From: Liquidambar formosana
Lineage: Eukaryota; Streptophyta; Magnoliopsida; Saxifragales; Altingiaceae
Direction: 5' to 3'
DNA length: 64,000 nt
Assembly: GCA_039720395.1 (NCBI GenBank)
Contig: CM077828.1
Location: forward strand, 26,950,717 to 27,014,716
The notes beneath the pieces were generated by a model, which was not told the DNA's origin, did not search any database, and worked only from the letters and a program-made list of their open reading frames with translations. A program made the position numbers and the translations under genes. Each line of letters opens with the position of its first letter. The first letter of the stretch is position 1. Shown piece after piece: positions 1 through 12,400 of this stretch.

Positions 1-495
1 TTAAAACCCACAGCCATTGATTTGGTTCATCCATGGCTCAAAAGTCAAAACCTACAACGCTTTGGACGGTGATGTCGCCGGAAATCTCATTGTCACGACC
101 TCCTCCATCACCACCGTCGATGAGTACAATGGGGTTTAGGGTTTGCTTCTGTGAGCAATAAAGGTTGTTGGAGAAGACCCGACGAAGAAGACCTTCTCTA
201 TCGCGCCATCACAGTCTTCCCGTTGTTCTTGCTGGCGGGATCGTCCACGACAATGTGGGTGGGTTGAGGGTTTCGTGGATGAGAACGGAACGGCTTCCCC
301 CTTCTTTTCCCCTTTTGTTTATTAAAGAAAATATTAACAAAAATTTTTTGCTAGAAAAAAAAATAATAAAATTATTGACATGGCAGCCACGTCAGTTGCC
401 AAGTAAGGTGGCGGGGGGAGAACATGGGTAGATTAGCACTGTTGATGTTATCAAGGAGGAAAAAAAAAAAAAAAATCTATTTATCTATCTATCTA
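1..495. other. AT-rich flank, no gene recognised
   Basis: I see no supportable gene here. Short open frames lack recognisable protein features. An A-rich tract near 460-475 and a (TCTA)n microsatellite at about 482-500 lead directly into the left end of the Helitron. Confidence 0.5.
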
Positions 496-1423
496 TCTAT
501 ACTATATTATAATTAAGAGTTTTGCTGACATCATCGATAGATGACGTGGCGAGCTTATAGTCATTCCCTCCAAAATCCCTTTCTCTCATTCACTTTGGGC
601 CCACACTGATGATGTCAGCGTCTCTGTTTTTTTTTTTCCCTCCCATACGTTCCTCTTCTCCTCTCCCCTCTCCTCCCTTTCTTATCAGATACACTCCCTC
701 CCCTTTTCTCTCTCCAAACACCTCTCATTCTCTCCATTTCAAATTTCAAACCCCTTTCTTCTTCCCTTCCCCATACAGCACTCCCTCTCCCTTTCAAATT
801 TCAATCTCAACCTCTCTCTCTCTCTCTCCCGATCTCTCCAACTCCCATTTCTCTCACACTCACACCACTCTCTAAACCTCACGCCACTCTCTAACCCTCC
901 AATTTTCGTTCCTACATCCATGGAGAGAGGATTGAAGGCCTTCAAAGCACATAATTTTTCAGAGGCTGAATAAGGTTAGGGTTTTGTTGAACTTTTTGTG
1001 AATTTTTTGAAATTTTCTTTACATAAACCTTAGTTTTTGGATCATAAAACTCAGTTTAGGAAAAGAAAAGCTGGAAATCACAACTTTGGGATACACTCGG
1101 GTTGAATAATTCAGCCAATATCAGTTTTTGTGAGCATTTTTTCGAACCTCGAGATGACTTTATGAAGAAGAGTTCTACTGCCCTGCTCGTTTACACTCAA
1201 CGCTTCACTCTTTTGGCTTTCGAAACCTTAGAAATCAACTCATCTCAATAGGTAATATTGATCTCTTCTCCTTATGTTTTTGGGATTTCGTTTTTGCTTT
1301 GAGAAAACTGAAACGTTTTCCAGCATTTCTGGTTTTGTTTTGGTTTTTGGTACTGTTACTTTGTGCTAGATCTTCCCCTTTTTGCTTGCACCATTTTCCC
1401 ACTCTTTTCTTCTTCGTAATGCA

Positions 1424-1459
<36 letters not shown>

Positions 1460-2152
1460 GTTGATTTTATCTTCAGATTTTGGAAAAGGAGAAAGGTTTT
1501 ATCTTCAGATTTTGAGGGGTTTGTTTTTTGATTTATATGCTTTGTTTGGTTGCTGAGAAACCAAAGGAAACTCAGAGAAAATGTGGGAATTGAAATAGAG
1601 AGCTGTGTCGTCGACACGGAAGCGCAGTTTGATGATCTATCATCCAAATTAAGCCATGAGAGAGAGAGAGAAGAGGGTACTGCAAACCTTAAAAAAGCAG
1701 AATCCAAACCAAAAAATCTTGGAAAATAGAAATTAAAAGATATGAGAGAAAATAATGGTTGAGGCTTCCAAGAGAAGCTTGTCCTGCTGCCCAAGTCATA
1801 GCTTGATGCAAACATATGAAGGTGAGAGGGATGACAGCCACAGGCTCTGTATGAAATGGGTATGCAGCAGTGGGTAGGGAGTGGGTATATGCATCAGCAA
1901 GGAATGGGGCATGCACAGGAGGGGGTGGACATCCTAGGAAAAAAGAAAGGAAAAAAAGAAAAGAGAGAGAGAGAGAGCAGGGTGACGTGGCTAAGTTCAA
2001 GCCCCACAGGGGCGAAAAATATCATGTCTTAGGCAAGGTGCAAAGAGTTGAACCATACATAAAGACATGTTGGCCTAAGCTTTGGATCACTAAACTATTT
2101 GTTGTTTTTATATTTATTTGCGATTCCCGCGCATCGCGCGGGTTCATACTAA
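496..2152 (+). mobile_element. Non-autonomous Helitron, about 1.66 kb
   Basis: Both ends fit the Helitron rules. The 5' end begins TC (TCTATACTATATT) at 496 and is preceded by A at 495. The 3' end is CTAA at 2149-2152, followed by T at 2153. A GC-rich hairpin (CCCGCGC-ATC-GCGCGGG, 2126-2142) lies six bases before the CTRR terminus. The interior has CT-rich stretches, a (CT)n run at about 1427-1457 and no Rep/helicase reading frame, so it would depend on a helper element. A short open segment at about 1838-1938 (Gln/Gly/Met-rich, preceded by a possible AG acceptor) may be a captured exon, but I cannot name its source. No empty site is available in this window. Confidence 0.82.
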
Positions 2153-5100
2153 TATATATATATATGTGTGTGTGTGGGAAGGGATTCGTTGACACCTGAT
2201 GTATGACTTCTCAATCTTACACTCTTCAATATATTTTTGTAGGAATAATATTTCGCCAATCCAACCGTTGGAGTAGATACTTTATTCATGTAGATAAGCA
2301 TACCAAATTTTAACTTAATCGGAGATTAGGAGCTATATCATCAATAAAGTGCCTAAAATTATAATTTTATTTATAAAAGTGATGTACGTTTTCGAATAAA
2401 AAATTTCCCGATATATAATTAACTTGAAATTTGGCCTGCATAACATGCATGAGTAGAGTATCTAATCTAATGGTGAAATTGGTGAAATTTTATTCCTACG
2501 TACAAGAAGATATTGAGTATAAGAGGAAAAAGTCTTACACAAAGTGTAAGTTGATCCCTCCTTGTATATATATAGCTCTGATCATGTGCGCGAATATTCC
2601 GTACGATCACAGTTGTTCATAGGTGCGTAAATGCGCACATGTTAGTCATGGATAGTTGTGATTGTGCGGGATAGTCCGAAATATCTCGCACTTGAACAAC
2701 CCTCTACCACCACATTTTTGTCATTTGACTTGATCAGTGACATTATAATGCCACATAGCATAATGCACATGACATCATATTATCAACACAGAACTTTTTA
2801 ATGGTACCCTTGGGGTACCATACCCACAAGTGGATTTCATCATATTTTGTAATCAAATTACCACCAAATATGATAAATTTATCACAAAATGTGATGAAAT
2901 CCACTTAACACGATAAACATGCATTTCAATTCCAATGATCAATATTTATATTGTATTGATATGAAGATCCAACGTCAGTGACAGTAATTAATTGTCTAGT
3001 CATAACATATATCATGTGGTAAAAAATGATATCAATAAAAATAATAGTAAGACTGTCATTTTGGGGGAGTGGGGTGTTTGGGTTTGTAATGGTTGGTAGA
3101 CAAGATAACTGTGGTGGCCAAACATAGGGTTAGGAAATCAAGACCACAATGCAAATAATGTAGTTGGTAAATGCAGATTAAGTGCTCATTTTCTCAGAAC
3201 CACATTACCATGTCTCTAAATAATGTGTGGAAAACAAGAATCAGAGCTGCACCATTTAGCAGATTCCAATAGGACATGCACGAATATCAAAGGAGCAAGC
3301 AGGTTGGCCTGTTGAGGACAAAAATGACGTAGAAATTCGTGGGTTTGTTACTTTGTGAACATCTCGAGCTTCTAAGTAATAAAATACTACCAACCTGAGA
3401 TGCTTCGTTTTTGACTCCATTAGAATCCTATTACCTAGGAGGTTTCCCACACGTTATGGTCCATTAGTGGTAATAAGCAGACATCCACAACAATTACATT
3501 TCTAACATTACTACATATGATGCAGTAGCTCCCTCAATCTCGACACTGGTCCCCTCAACCCTTTCAAATCAGATAATATTTGTCCTAACCAATTAGGGCT
3601 CTTAGAGGCCTCTAAAAGAAATCAAAATATTATAGTGTGTTTTACATGGTATTGAAGGTAAAAATTCATCATCCATCTTAAATTTTTAAAAAATCATAAC
3701 GATCATTATAGCTAATGTTATAAATCAATTTTTAGAAATCCATAAAATCCCATTATATTGAATTTTCACTCTACTTTTATTAGAGATGACAAAAAAGGGT
3801 TGGTGTTGTTAATGAGCTAAGATGAGCCAAATAGTGTGGGTTCCTCCAATTTGGCCCAATAAATTGACAGTCAAGTCTAAAATAAAGGCTTGAGTTTAGC
3901 TTCTTTAGATAATGACAGAGCTCGAACAAGCTTTTAATCAAGACAATCTCAAGTCAAGCTTAATTAGTATTGTTGAATTAAAATATTAATGAGTTTATCC
4001 GTGCACCAATGGTGCAGATACTACCCAATTTGGCAGGTATACTTTCACATCCAAAAGTTGCAAACTTCTTGCTTCAAAATTGCAGAAAACTATTGGGAAA
4101 AAAAAAAATGGAAAAAAAAAACACTTAATGTCTTTAAATCATGGTTTCATGCTGTGTATTGGGATTACATGTAGCATTTGGAGAATGAAATGCCAGGATC
4201 CAGCATTAAGTGATAATAACATACGAAGAGGCAATGAGAACAAAGTAACAACTGGATGAAAAGACTGAAGCAGAGGCCATGGATGTGCCATGGAAAATGT
4301 TTGGGAATAAAATCCCAATGCCAATAGCCATATGAGCAATGGCAAAAAAGTACTAATTCGACAACACGTGTTTATTTTACTAATACGAGAAATTTCAATT
4401 TATCATAAAGTTTTTTTTTAAAAATTTTTTTATTCCTTTTTTGGGTCAAACTAGTTTATCATAGTTTATCCAAATTTGACCTATTATGCAGAACATGGCA
4501 ACCAAACTACAAGACTAATACCCAGATTATTTTGTCATAAACAGGAACCGATATCCACTCTATTTTACAGGGGAGCACACCAATTCCAAATACTTAGGCC
4601 CCATTTTCATTAAGTAATCAAGATCGATTCCTAGGGTTAGAATTTTTGGCCTCTTTTTTTTTTTCCTTTTTCTTTTTGAAAATTTTTTCCCATCTTAATG
4701 ATTTCAATTATTGGAGATTAACTAAGTAGATGGTGATACCAATGTCTACTTCTCTATCAAATAAAAGTTTACCAAAGTGACATGGCATACCAGTTTGTGC
4801 ATCAAAATATTCCGAGGCTAATGAGCCACGTTAGGCATGCAGGAAGTTTGAGGAGACCGCTCGACATCAAGTGCAAAGAATGCTAGAATCTGATATTTTT
4901 ACCCGTTATTTATTCCAGGAAAATAAAAATAACACGAAAAGAATGACACCACACAGTGAATATAGAATTGAAAGAATGAAATTCAAGGAAAAAATGAAAA
5001 ATGACATGGAAAATATTACGACTATCGCAATATGGATAAAGAAAGACAAATCTCAACACACAAACATGCATACAGCAATTTTTATTACAGGCATCACAAC

Positions 5101-6325
5101 GTGAATAAAAGAAAACAAATCCAGATACACGAATATGCATACAATGCTATCATCATAAGCATTACAACATGGATAAAAGAAAACAAGTCTCAATGCATGA
5201 GCATGTAATTAAACAAATATGCACGTTGTGCACTTTAAGGTGCTTACTTTAGCCTACAAAAAACATGGAGCGAATCACATCAAACCACAAATGAAAGATA
5301 ATAGGAACAAAGAACTGAGCTGTCTCTTTTGTCATTTTTTTGTTTGTTTGGGGGGGGGGGGGGCTAAGTGATCATCACCAACAAATACTTCCCCATAAAT
5401 TGCACAGAGGGACGGCCATGTTTTGCCATCATAAATTGCACATCAACCTTTTCTATTGAGTTGGACTTCCCTGAAAGACAGAGTCTTGACAGTAAGACAC
5501 ATGTATAATTAACTCATCTGTAGTCCAAATATTAAAAAGAGATAACCAATCAAAATCAAATTAAAGCATATGTGATGCTATCTATAATAATTAATTCCAC
5601 TCAATAGAGAAATCACTTAAATTACTACAACCAACCCTACTATGAATTCTTATTTAGGGATTACTTAATATTGCTTTATAATTTGTTGAAAGACTGATAA
5701 GGTGTAACCCAATCAAATTAAATTAACTTAAATGAAATGAATGACAAATGACAATGTGACGGTAGTTGGCATGCGTAAAGCATTTCATTCTATTTTTAAT
5801 TGGAAGTTGGGTCATGGAAAGTGCTCTTTGCAAGTTAGTAGTACACTCGATCTACAATTGATACACTAATTAATGCTAAGGTTACGATTTGCATTATAAG
5901 CTACGGGGATTTGAGACCTACTACCCAAGTGATTTATCTGTCTTTAGGTCTCATTCAATCCAGTGAAAAATATGTGATGCCTAAAACAACCAAGATCAGT
6001 CCAAATTTGTCTGAATTTCAAGGGAGCCGAGTTGAGCCAAGCTTGAGCCTACTTGCACCGTAATGAGCCTGAGTTTTTGCGAAGATCACAAATTCCATAA
6101 GCATAGAGTTTAAACTGATCCAGGCAACACTTGGCTAGGCTTATATATGTCTGCTTGCTAACGATGATTTTCTATTCGATAGCACATAAACATTTATGAA
6201 ATATTTCCACTTATCTTTACTGCTTTTACCTTGGAGAGGGGTTAACTATCATGGATGCAAGGGTTTACAGTCATTTGGTTAAATAATTGGAACAAACTCA
6301 CCTTGGTATTTGTCTCATCTAGTAT
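2153..6325. other. Gene-free spacer and 3' flank of the NLR gene
   Basis: No gene recognised. It holds a hairpin repeat (2828-2906), a degraded MITE-like stretch around 3600-3790 resembling the interior of the Tourist-like family, and a 14-G run at 5350-5363. From about 4600 onward the sequence is the 3' flank of the NLR unit. Paralogous copies lie at about 30890-31482 and 39200-42177, which mark it as part of the duplicated unit. Confidence 0.6.
2828..2906. repeat. Inverted repeat, 23-bp arms
   Basis: The arms at 2828-2850 and 2884-2906 are near-perfect reverse complements around a 33-bp AT-rich loop. A short TE relic or an isolated hairpin are both possible; no target duplication was identified. 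Confidence 0.6.
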
Positions 6326-6496
6326 TTAGTTCTCATGGTCATCATCATTGTTATCCAAATGCTCTTCTTTGCCAACTTCTTGATTGACCTCCGATTCCTT
6401 AACTAAATGCTCTTCTTGCTCAATTTCTTGATTAACCTCCAATTCCTTGACTAAATACTCTTCTTGCCCAATTTCTTGATTGGCCTCCAATTCCAT
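6326..6496 (-). CDS. NLR exon 5: acidic C-terminal repeat tail
   Basis: 57 codons including the TAA stop at 6326-6328. The acceptor is TGCAG|ATGGAA. The exon encodes three tandem 16-residue units, LEANQEIGQEEYLVKE, LEVNQEIEQEEHLVKE and a divergent SEVNQEVGKEEHLDNN, then DDDHEN. The DNA period is 48 bp. The joining phase fits exon 4. Related tails with fewer clear units occur at 31483-31627 and 42178-42294, which supports this as a real exon and not chance sequence. Confidence 0.75.
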   Translation of the reverse strand: MELEANQEIGQEEYLVKELEVNQEIEQEEHLVKESEVNQEVGKEEHLDNNDDDHEN

Positions 6497-9400
6497 CTGC
6501 ATCCAAGCCTAATGAAATAAGAATAAGCTTAATGAAAGCAAAATATGTCATCCTATTACCATTTGCAACGGTGCAACAATGAGAAAAAATAACTAATGAT
6601 ATAAATAGTGAGGAAGTCTCATCTCGTTGCATACACCTTGGTTTTGTGATGTTAGTGTGATTGTGTAACCCTTACGATCACCTCTAAATGGAATTCCTTC
6701 TGCCTCCAAGCCTCACCTGGCCAACATCATCCAATATTACAAGAACCATCATTTTGATTAGTCTCACATAACTTACGTGTTACATGCAATTTACCCCCAA
6801 AACAACACACCAAAAAAAAAAAAAAAAAAAAAAAAAGAAAAAGGAAGAAAAAAGCCATATTACGTTCATCCAAGTGAACAATTAATATGAATAACTTTAT
6901 GAACAGAAAGTAATTTATTTATTTATTTTTATTTTTTTAACATAAAGTAATTTTTGGTCATTAAAACATTAGACCGTTCAATTGATAAGCCACATCACCA
7001 AAATTAAAACTACAATGATTGGTCATTGGTGGTTGCTTATTTCTACTCTAGTAAAAATGGCTTAACATTGCTAATTGAATGCAAAAATAAACATCATAAA
7101 AAAAAGGGGTAAAAATGCTGAAAGAAGTTCAAATTAAAATTATGAATCTAAAAAGGTGGGTATGGGATAGAGCAGGGCATTAAAGAGAGCCATGGTATAC
7201 GGTGATTATGGTGGACAGATAAAGAAGAGAACGGTTGAGAGAGTAAATAATTACTGTTTATTTACTATTGGGAGTCAAAGACATACCTGTCTTTCTCTTT
7301 CAAAGAGCTCTTGTATGGTCTTATTAAGGTCTCCCACCCAAACACCCTCTACTTCCTGTAGCTTTGGTGTGCTCAGGTTTCCCATAGAGAAAGCCTTCAT
7401 TTTAGGGCAATTATTGACCCACACATACTCTAGCAGTGGCAATTCCAAAGCATAGGGACTCTGGCAGAAGCTTGTGAGGTTTGGTAGAGAATAAAGTTGC
7501 AAAGTTTTTAATTGAGGGATGATGATTTTATCCCTTCTGTCTGCTTCTTCGTTCTCTCCCTTCACTACTATTTCTTCCATCATTTCGCAATACCCTATAA
7601 TTAGGTTTTCAAGGTGCACAACAGCTCTAGCCATGGAAGGAGAGAATAAATTTCTCAAATTGCTGCAATCTTTAACATATAGCGATTTTAGGTTTTGAAA
7701 GAGGCAGCTAGGAAACAAAAGCTGCAAAGCCATAGAGGAATTGTGTTAATAGGTGAATTGATTATGGATGGAGTAGATAAAATAACAGAAATTGTATTCA
7801 TGGAGTGGTTAAGTTTTTTCCTCCATCCCTTCTGTTTACTTAAATTGTGAAGTTCATACCTTTTCATTGATCAGACGTTCCAATTTAGGAAGACATTCCA
7901 AACGCAAATCCTGCAGCATAGGGAGGAGCACCACATCTCTTTCCTCAACATTCAGCCCTTCTACTTCAAACACCTCTACTAGTGAGTCACAATATTGTAT
8001 CTTGAGCTCTTTTAGTTTTTGTAACCCAACTGGCAGCAAATTTGAAAGGACAACCAACAGTTTGTTACATTCTTCCACATGGATCTGTCTTAGGTTACAA
8101 AAGGAGTGGGCTAGCAGTCGACCATCGAGTAACCCTTCCACGTTGTCGTCACCCGTGAGTCTCAATTCCTCCAAGCTTGGGAATATGATTTGCTGCCAAC
8201 AAACCCAAATGTGTTATTAACCAACCTAGTAAGGATGATTAAGTGACATCTATTTGTGTGCGTATGCACCAATTAACAAGTCTCATTTAATATGAACAAA
8301 ATAATGGAAGTTGCCTATGTCTTTTGGTGCATGCGTCATATCACTAGTCCACTGGTCAAAATATTGTGACATATTTAAGTGTTTAAAAAATTACGTTCAT
8401 ATCTTGTTTTCAATAAAATAATCGACAAGAAAAAAAGGAAAAAAAGAAAAGAAAAAAAAAAGAAAGTGATTTTCCAAACAATCAAGGACGAAGCCAATAA
8501 AGGTTGAAGGGGGCAATTGTCTTCCAGCATTTTTCTCTCTGTGTTTTATACCTTGAGTTTTAAAAAAAAAAAAAAAAAAGATTTGCCAGCCCTTATTAAT
8601 TAATATGCATACGGTTTTTCATTATTTTTTCTTCATTTTTCAATTTCATTAAAAGTCAGTTAGATGCCAAGATTCCTTTCAAAATTCAAATGTTCCGAGT
8701 TTGCCCTGAATGACATACGTCCCTGCCCTGAATGGCAGTGATCATAGAATATATATATATATATATATAAAGGGAAAATAAAGAAATCTTGTTGGGCAAA
8801 TGTAGTTTGGATCTGAAGTAATGTGAGTACCTGTTTATGAACTTCTTCATGGGATCTCACAGTGATTGTCCTTTGCTTTCCTACTCCTTGAAATGTTGGA
8901 ATGAATACCTTCATACTACTCTTGTAGACGAACAACTCTTTCAAGACGGGCCATTCGAAAGTGTAAGGTTTAGCACCAAAATTTATGAGGTCTGGTAGAC
9001 TATTTAGATGAAGTTGGTTTAGTTGGGGAAACACGATGACTTTTGTTGCCTCTTCATTTTCTTCTCCGCCTTCCTGGTCTTTGCCAACGATTTGCACTAT
9101 GGCGCAATTGCTAACGCATAGTTTTTCGAGTTTCACAAGAAGTTTAGCTACGGAAGGGGTGAATATATATTTTAAACTCTGACAGTTTTCAACTTCTAGC
9201 CATTGTAGGTTTTGAAAGGCCTGAATTCCTGGGGTGCACATCTTCCATAGATGAGTCAACTTGGGTAGAGACTTTAACTTCAAATTTGTCAAATGAGTGA
9301 GTGCTAAATCTGCATGTCCTTCCTCAATATTCTGTTAAGCAAATTAGTAGATTTTGTAAAATAACTATTTTAATTCAATAGGATAATACACGAATAGATT

Positions 9401-12400
9401 AATAATCACGATTAACAAAAATTAATACAAGAAATATTTAACTAAAATAAAATTTATTATATAAAAAAACTGGCCTATAGGAAGATGCGTGTGATCACGC
9501 TGTCCTAAAGGAATTATCTCCTCACTATGTCAAGATCTGATGGACCATCAGCTATTATCTTCTACTAATACGTCAATTAAAAGAAGACGTGAACCCATCA
9601 ACGATCAAGTTAAAATAGATAATAGCATAGAACCTAGAAATACATCCACTATTTATTTTGTTCTTATTTTTCAATTTTCAAAATTCCCCATTTTTACTTT
9701 TATTTTTATTTTTATGTTTATTTTTTGTCTCTCAGATTCAAGTTTCTTTAATTTTTTGCTCAATTGTTTCCTCTTGTCACAATTCTTATTCCTCTTACAT
9801 GGTGATGAACGGAGAATGCATATGAATTATGTAATCATCTCCTTTTGAATTTATTTTGGGTTTATTTATTTATTATTTTTTAAAGAATGTTGGTTAGATT
9901 ATTTTCACCAGTAGTGGTTTTGAAATTTCTGATTTGTTTCCATGCAAAATTGTTTATTTGGGCTACAATTCTTCTCTCTCCTTGATCCTTATAAGGCATT
10001 TTAGGTAACTGTATTTAGTTCTCAATCCCTAGTTGATTAAGAAATATTTTAGACATTTTTTTCCATGAAATTAATTATTTTACATAAATTAATCAATAAA
10101 AATAAATTGAGCCACCATTCAATTGGTCACAACTCACAAGTGAGCGTATTCAAATTTGATGTGTTAAGGACACAATTGAATCATATCCCCACCCCCTCAA
10201 AAAAAAAAATATTAAAAATAAAAAAAAAAAACCAAAAATAAAATAAAATAAAATAAAATAAATCCAATACATTGTCATTTCTCTGTCAAAAGTTTTCATT
10301 GTTTGATTTAAACCATTCCTTTTGATTGAAAGAGTATAAGCCAATCACCAAAATGAAGAAATTTTAAATATTTGGTGCGATTGATCCACCAGGTGGCTGG
10401 GACCTAACATTTAGTGGGTTCAAAATTTTTTCATTTACGCTCATATCAAGTTACATTTTTGTGAACCTAACAAACTAGACATCTTTTTTTTTTTGGGCTA
10501 AGACTATCAGTCTGGACTTACTTTGATTTATTCGATCAGTTGTTTTTATCTCTTATCAAATAAAAAATAAAAAATACACAAACGAACAAACTAGCTTAGC
10601 ACTATGTTTCATGGTTAAGTTCACTGTTTGCTTGTTTCACTCCGTTATTTTTCAAGGCGTGCAGCAGGAATCTAACCTCTTTTTAAAAATTTTATCTAAT
10701 CTAACATATCATATTTTCCAGGAAATAATCAGCCATTATATATGGGGGATTATGTGTTCCAGCTAAAAACAAAGAATCGTACCTTTTTATTGATCAATAG
10801 ATGCTGTTTTGCAATATCATAGCTCCCCTCTGAAGCTAGACAGTTTGGGCAGAAACTCCTGAACTCTGGTAGATTTTGGAGGCACAGGGTGCCCAATTGA
10901 GGAAACTCAATCCCATCCATGTTCTTGCAGAAACCGATGATGTTTGGTAGCTTCACAAGCGTCAACTTACTTAATTTAGGGAACCTGATCTTCTTGGTAA
11001 TTGATTTCCCATGTTCTCCTTTTTCCATCTCAACAATTTCTTCTATCATCTTGCAGTCCTGTATTTGTAGAACTTCAAGTTGCTCTAGACCACTAGCTAT
11101 GGATTGTGAGAAGAGATTTTCCAATTTATCACATCTTTTAACCACAACACGCCGTAGGTTGCTAAGGGATACAACTTCAATGGGATTCTTCCACAGATGC
11201 ATCACTTCAGGTAAGAGGTTTAGATCCAAGCTTCTTAGTTCTTTGAATAACCTCACTGGAAGTTCGCCATTACATACCATTTTCAAATTAACCACATTAT
11301 CAATTTTTAGTGACTCCAAGTTAGGGAATATATTATCCAGAACCAAATCCACTGTATCAATAAGATATTCTAGCCCCTCACAGTTATAAAGTCTTAAAGA
11401 CTTCATCTTTACGAAACTATCAAGACTTATTAGGTAATTGAGAACATTCTTGGCGCCTCTCAACGTCAACCTTAGAGTTTTAGTCTTCTTAAGGAGCACA
11501 TTAATCCAACCATCAACAGGAATCATCGTGTCAAGATGGAGTTCCAATTCATTATGAAAGTCATCTTCACGCCACCACAACTTACTCTCACCATCATTTA
11601 TAACTATCCCAAATCTCACAAGGTTCTCAAAAAGATTGTTGCCATGTGGAAATTTGGCATTTGGCAAAAAAGTTACTAAATCGGTCAAATTGGACAAGGA
11701 CAGTAGCTCAGCGAGGTTGACTTTATTATTTTCTCCTTTGCCTTCTTCTTCAACCACCCACTGTAGACCACTGTTTCTCAAGTACAGTTCTTCTAGACTT
11801 TTTAAGTTCGATATAACCCCAGGTGAAATCCTTTCGAGCCCACATTCTGTCAAGTCTAACGTCCTTAGAGTAAGGTTCCCGAGTTCTCGTGGTAACTCTT
11901 TAAAAGGAGAATTACAAAAGATGAGTATTTCAAGTGTCTTCAGCTCTCCAATTATACATACGTTTTCCAACTGGCAATCAATTAGATGCAGTGTTCGAAG
12001 CTTTGTCAAAAGAGAGAGTGAGCGTGGTGGTGATGGAAGCAACGTAACACCCCTCATCTCTAAGACTCTCAATTCTTTCACCCCTTCAAATAAATCGTCT
12101 GGAGCTTTTGGTGATTTACTCCTGTGAGTCGCCAGTTGTAAAAGTACAAGATCATCAACCTTATTGGATATCAATGAGAGGAAAGAGTATTGCTTATCCG
12201 TATACTGTGTTAGCCACTCCTTCAACTCCCGACCATCACCATACTCCTTCAACTCCCGACCATCACCATACATAAAATCTTCTTCACCTTTTCTCGCTAT
12301 AAACCTGATGACATCACGCACTACGTCATGAACTTTGACAAACCCTTTCTTGTAACCGTCTAACAATAAATAAAAACCTTTAAGCTTGTCCATCAACGCG

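Noticed and set aside
609..945. Pyrimidine-rich frames in both directions
   Set aside because: Low-complexity CT-rich Helitron interior. Frames are open only because of the composition.
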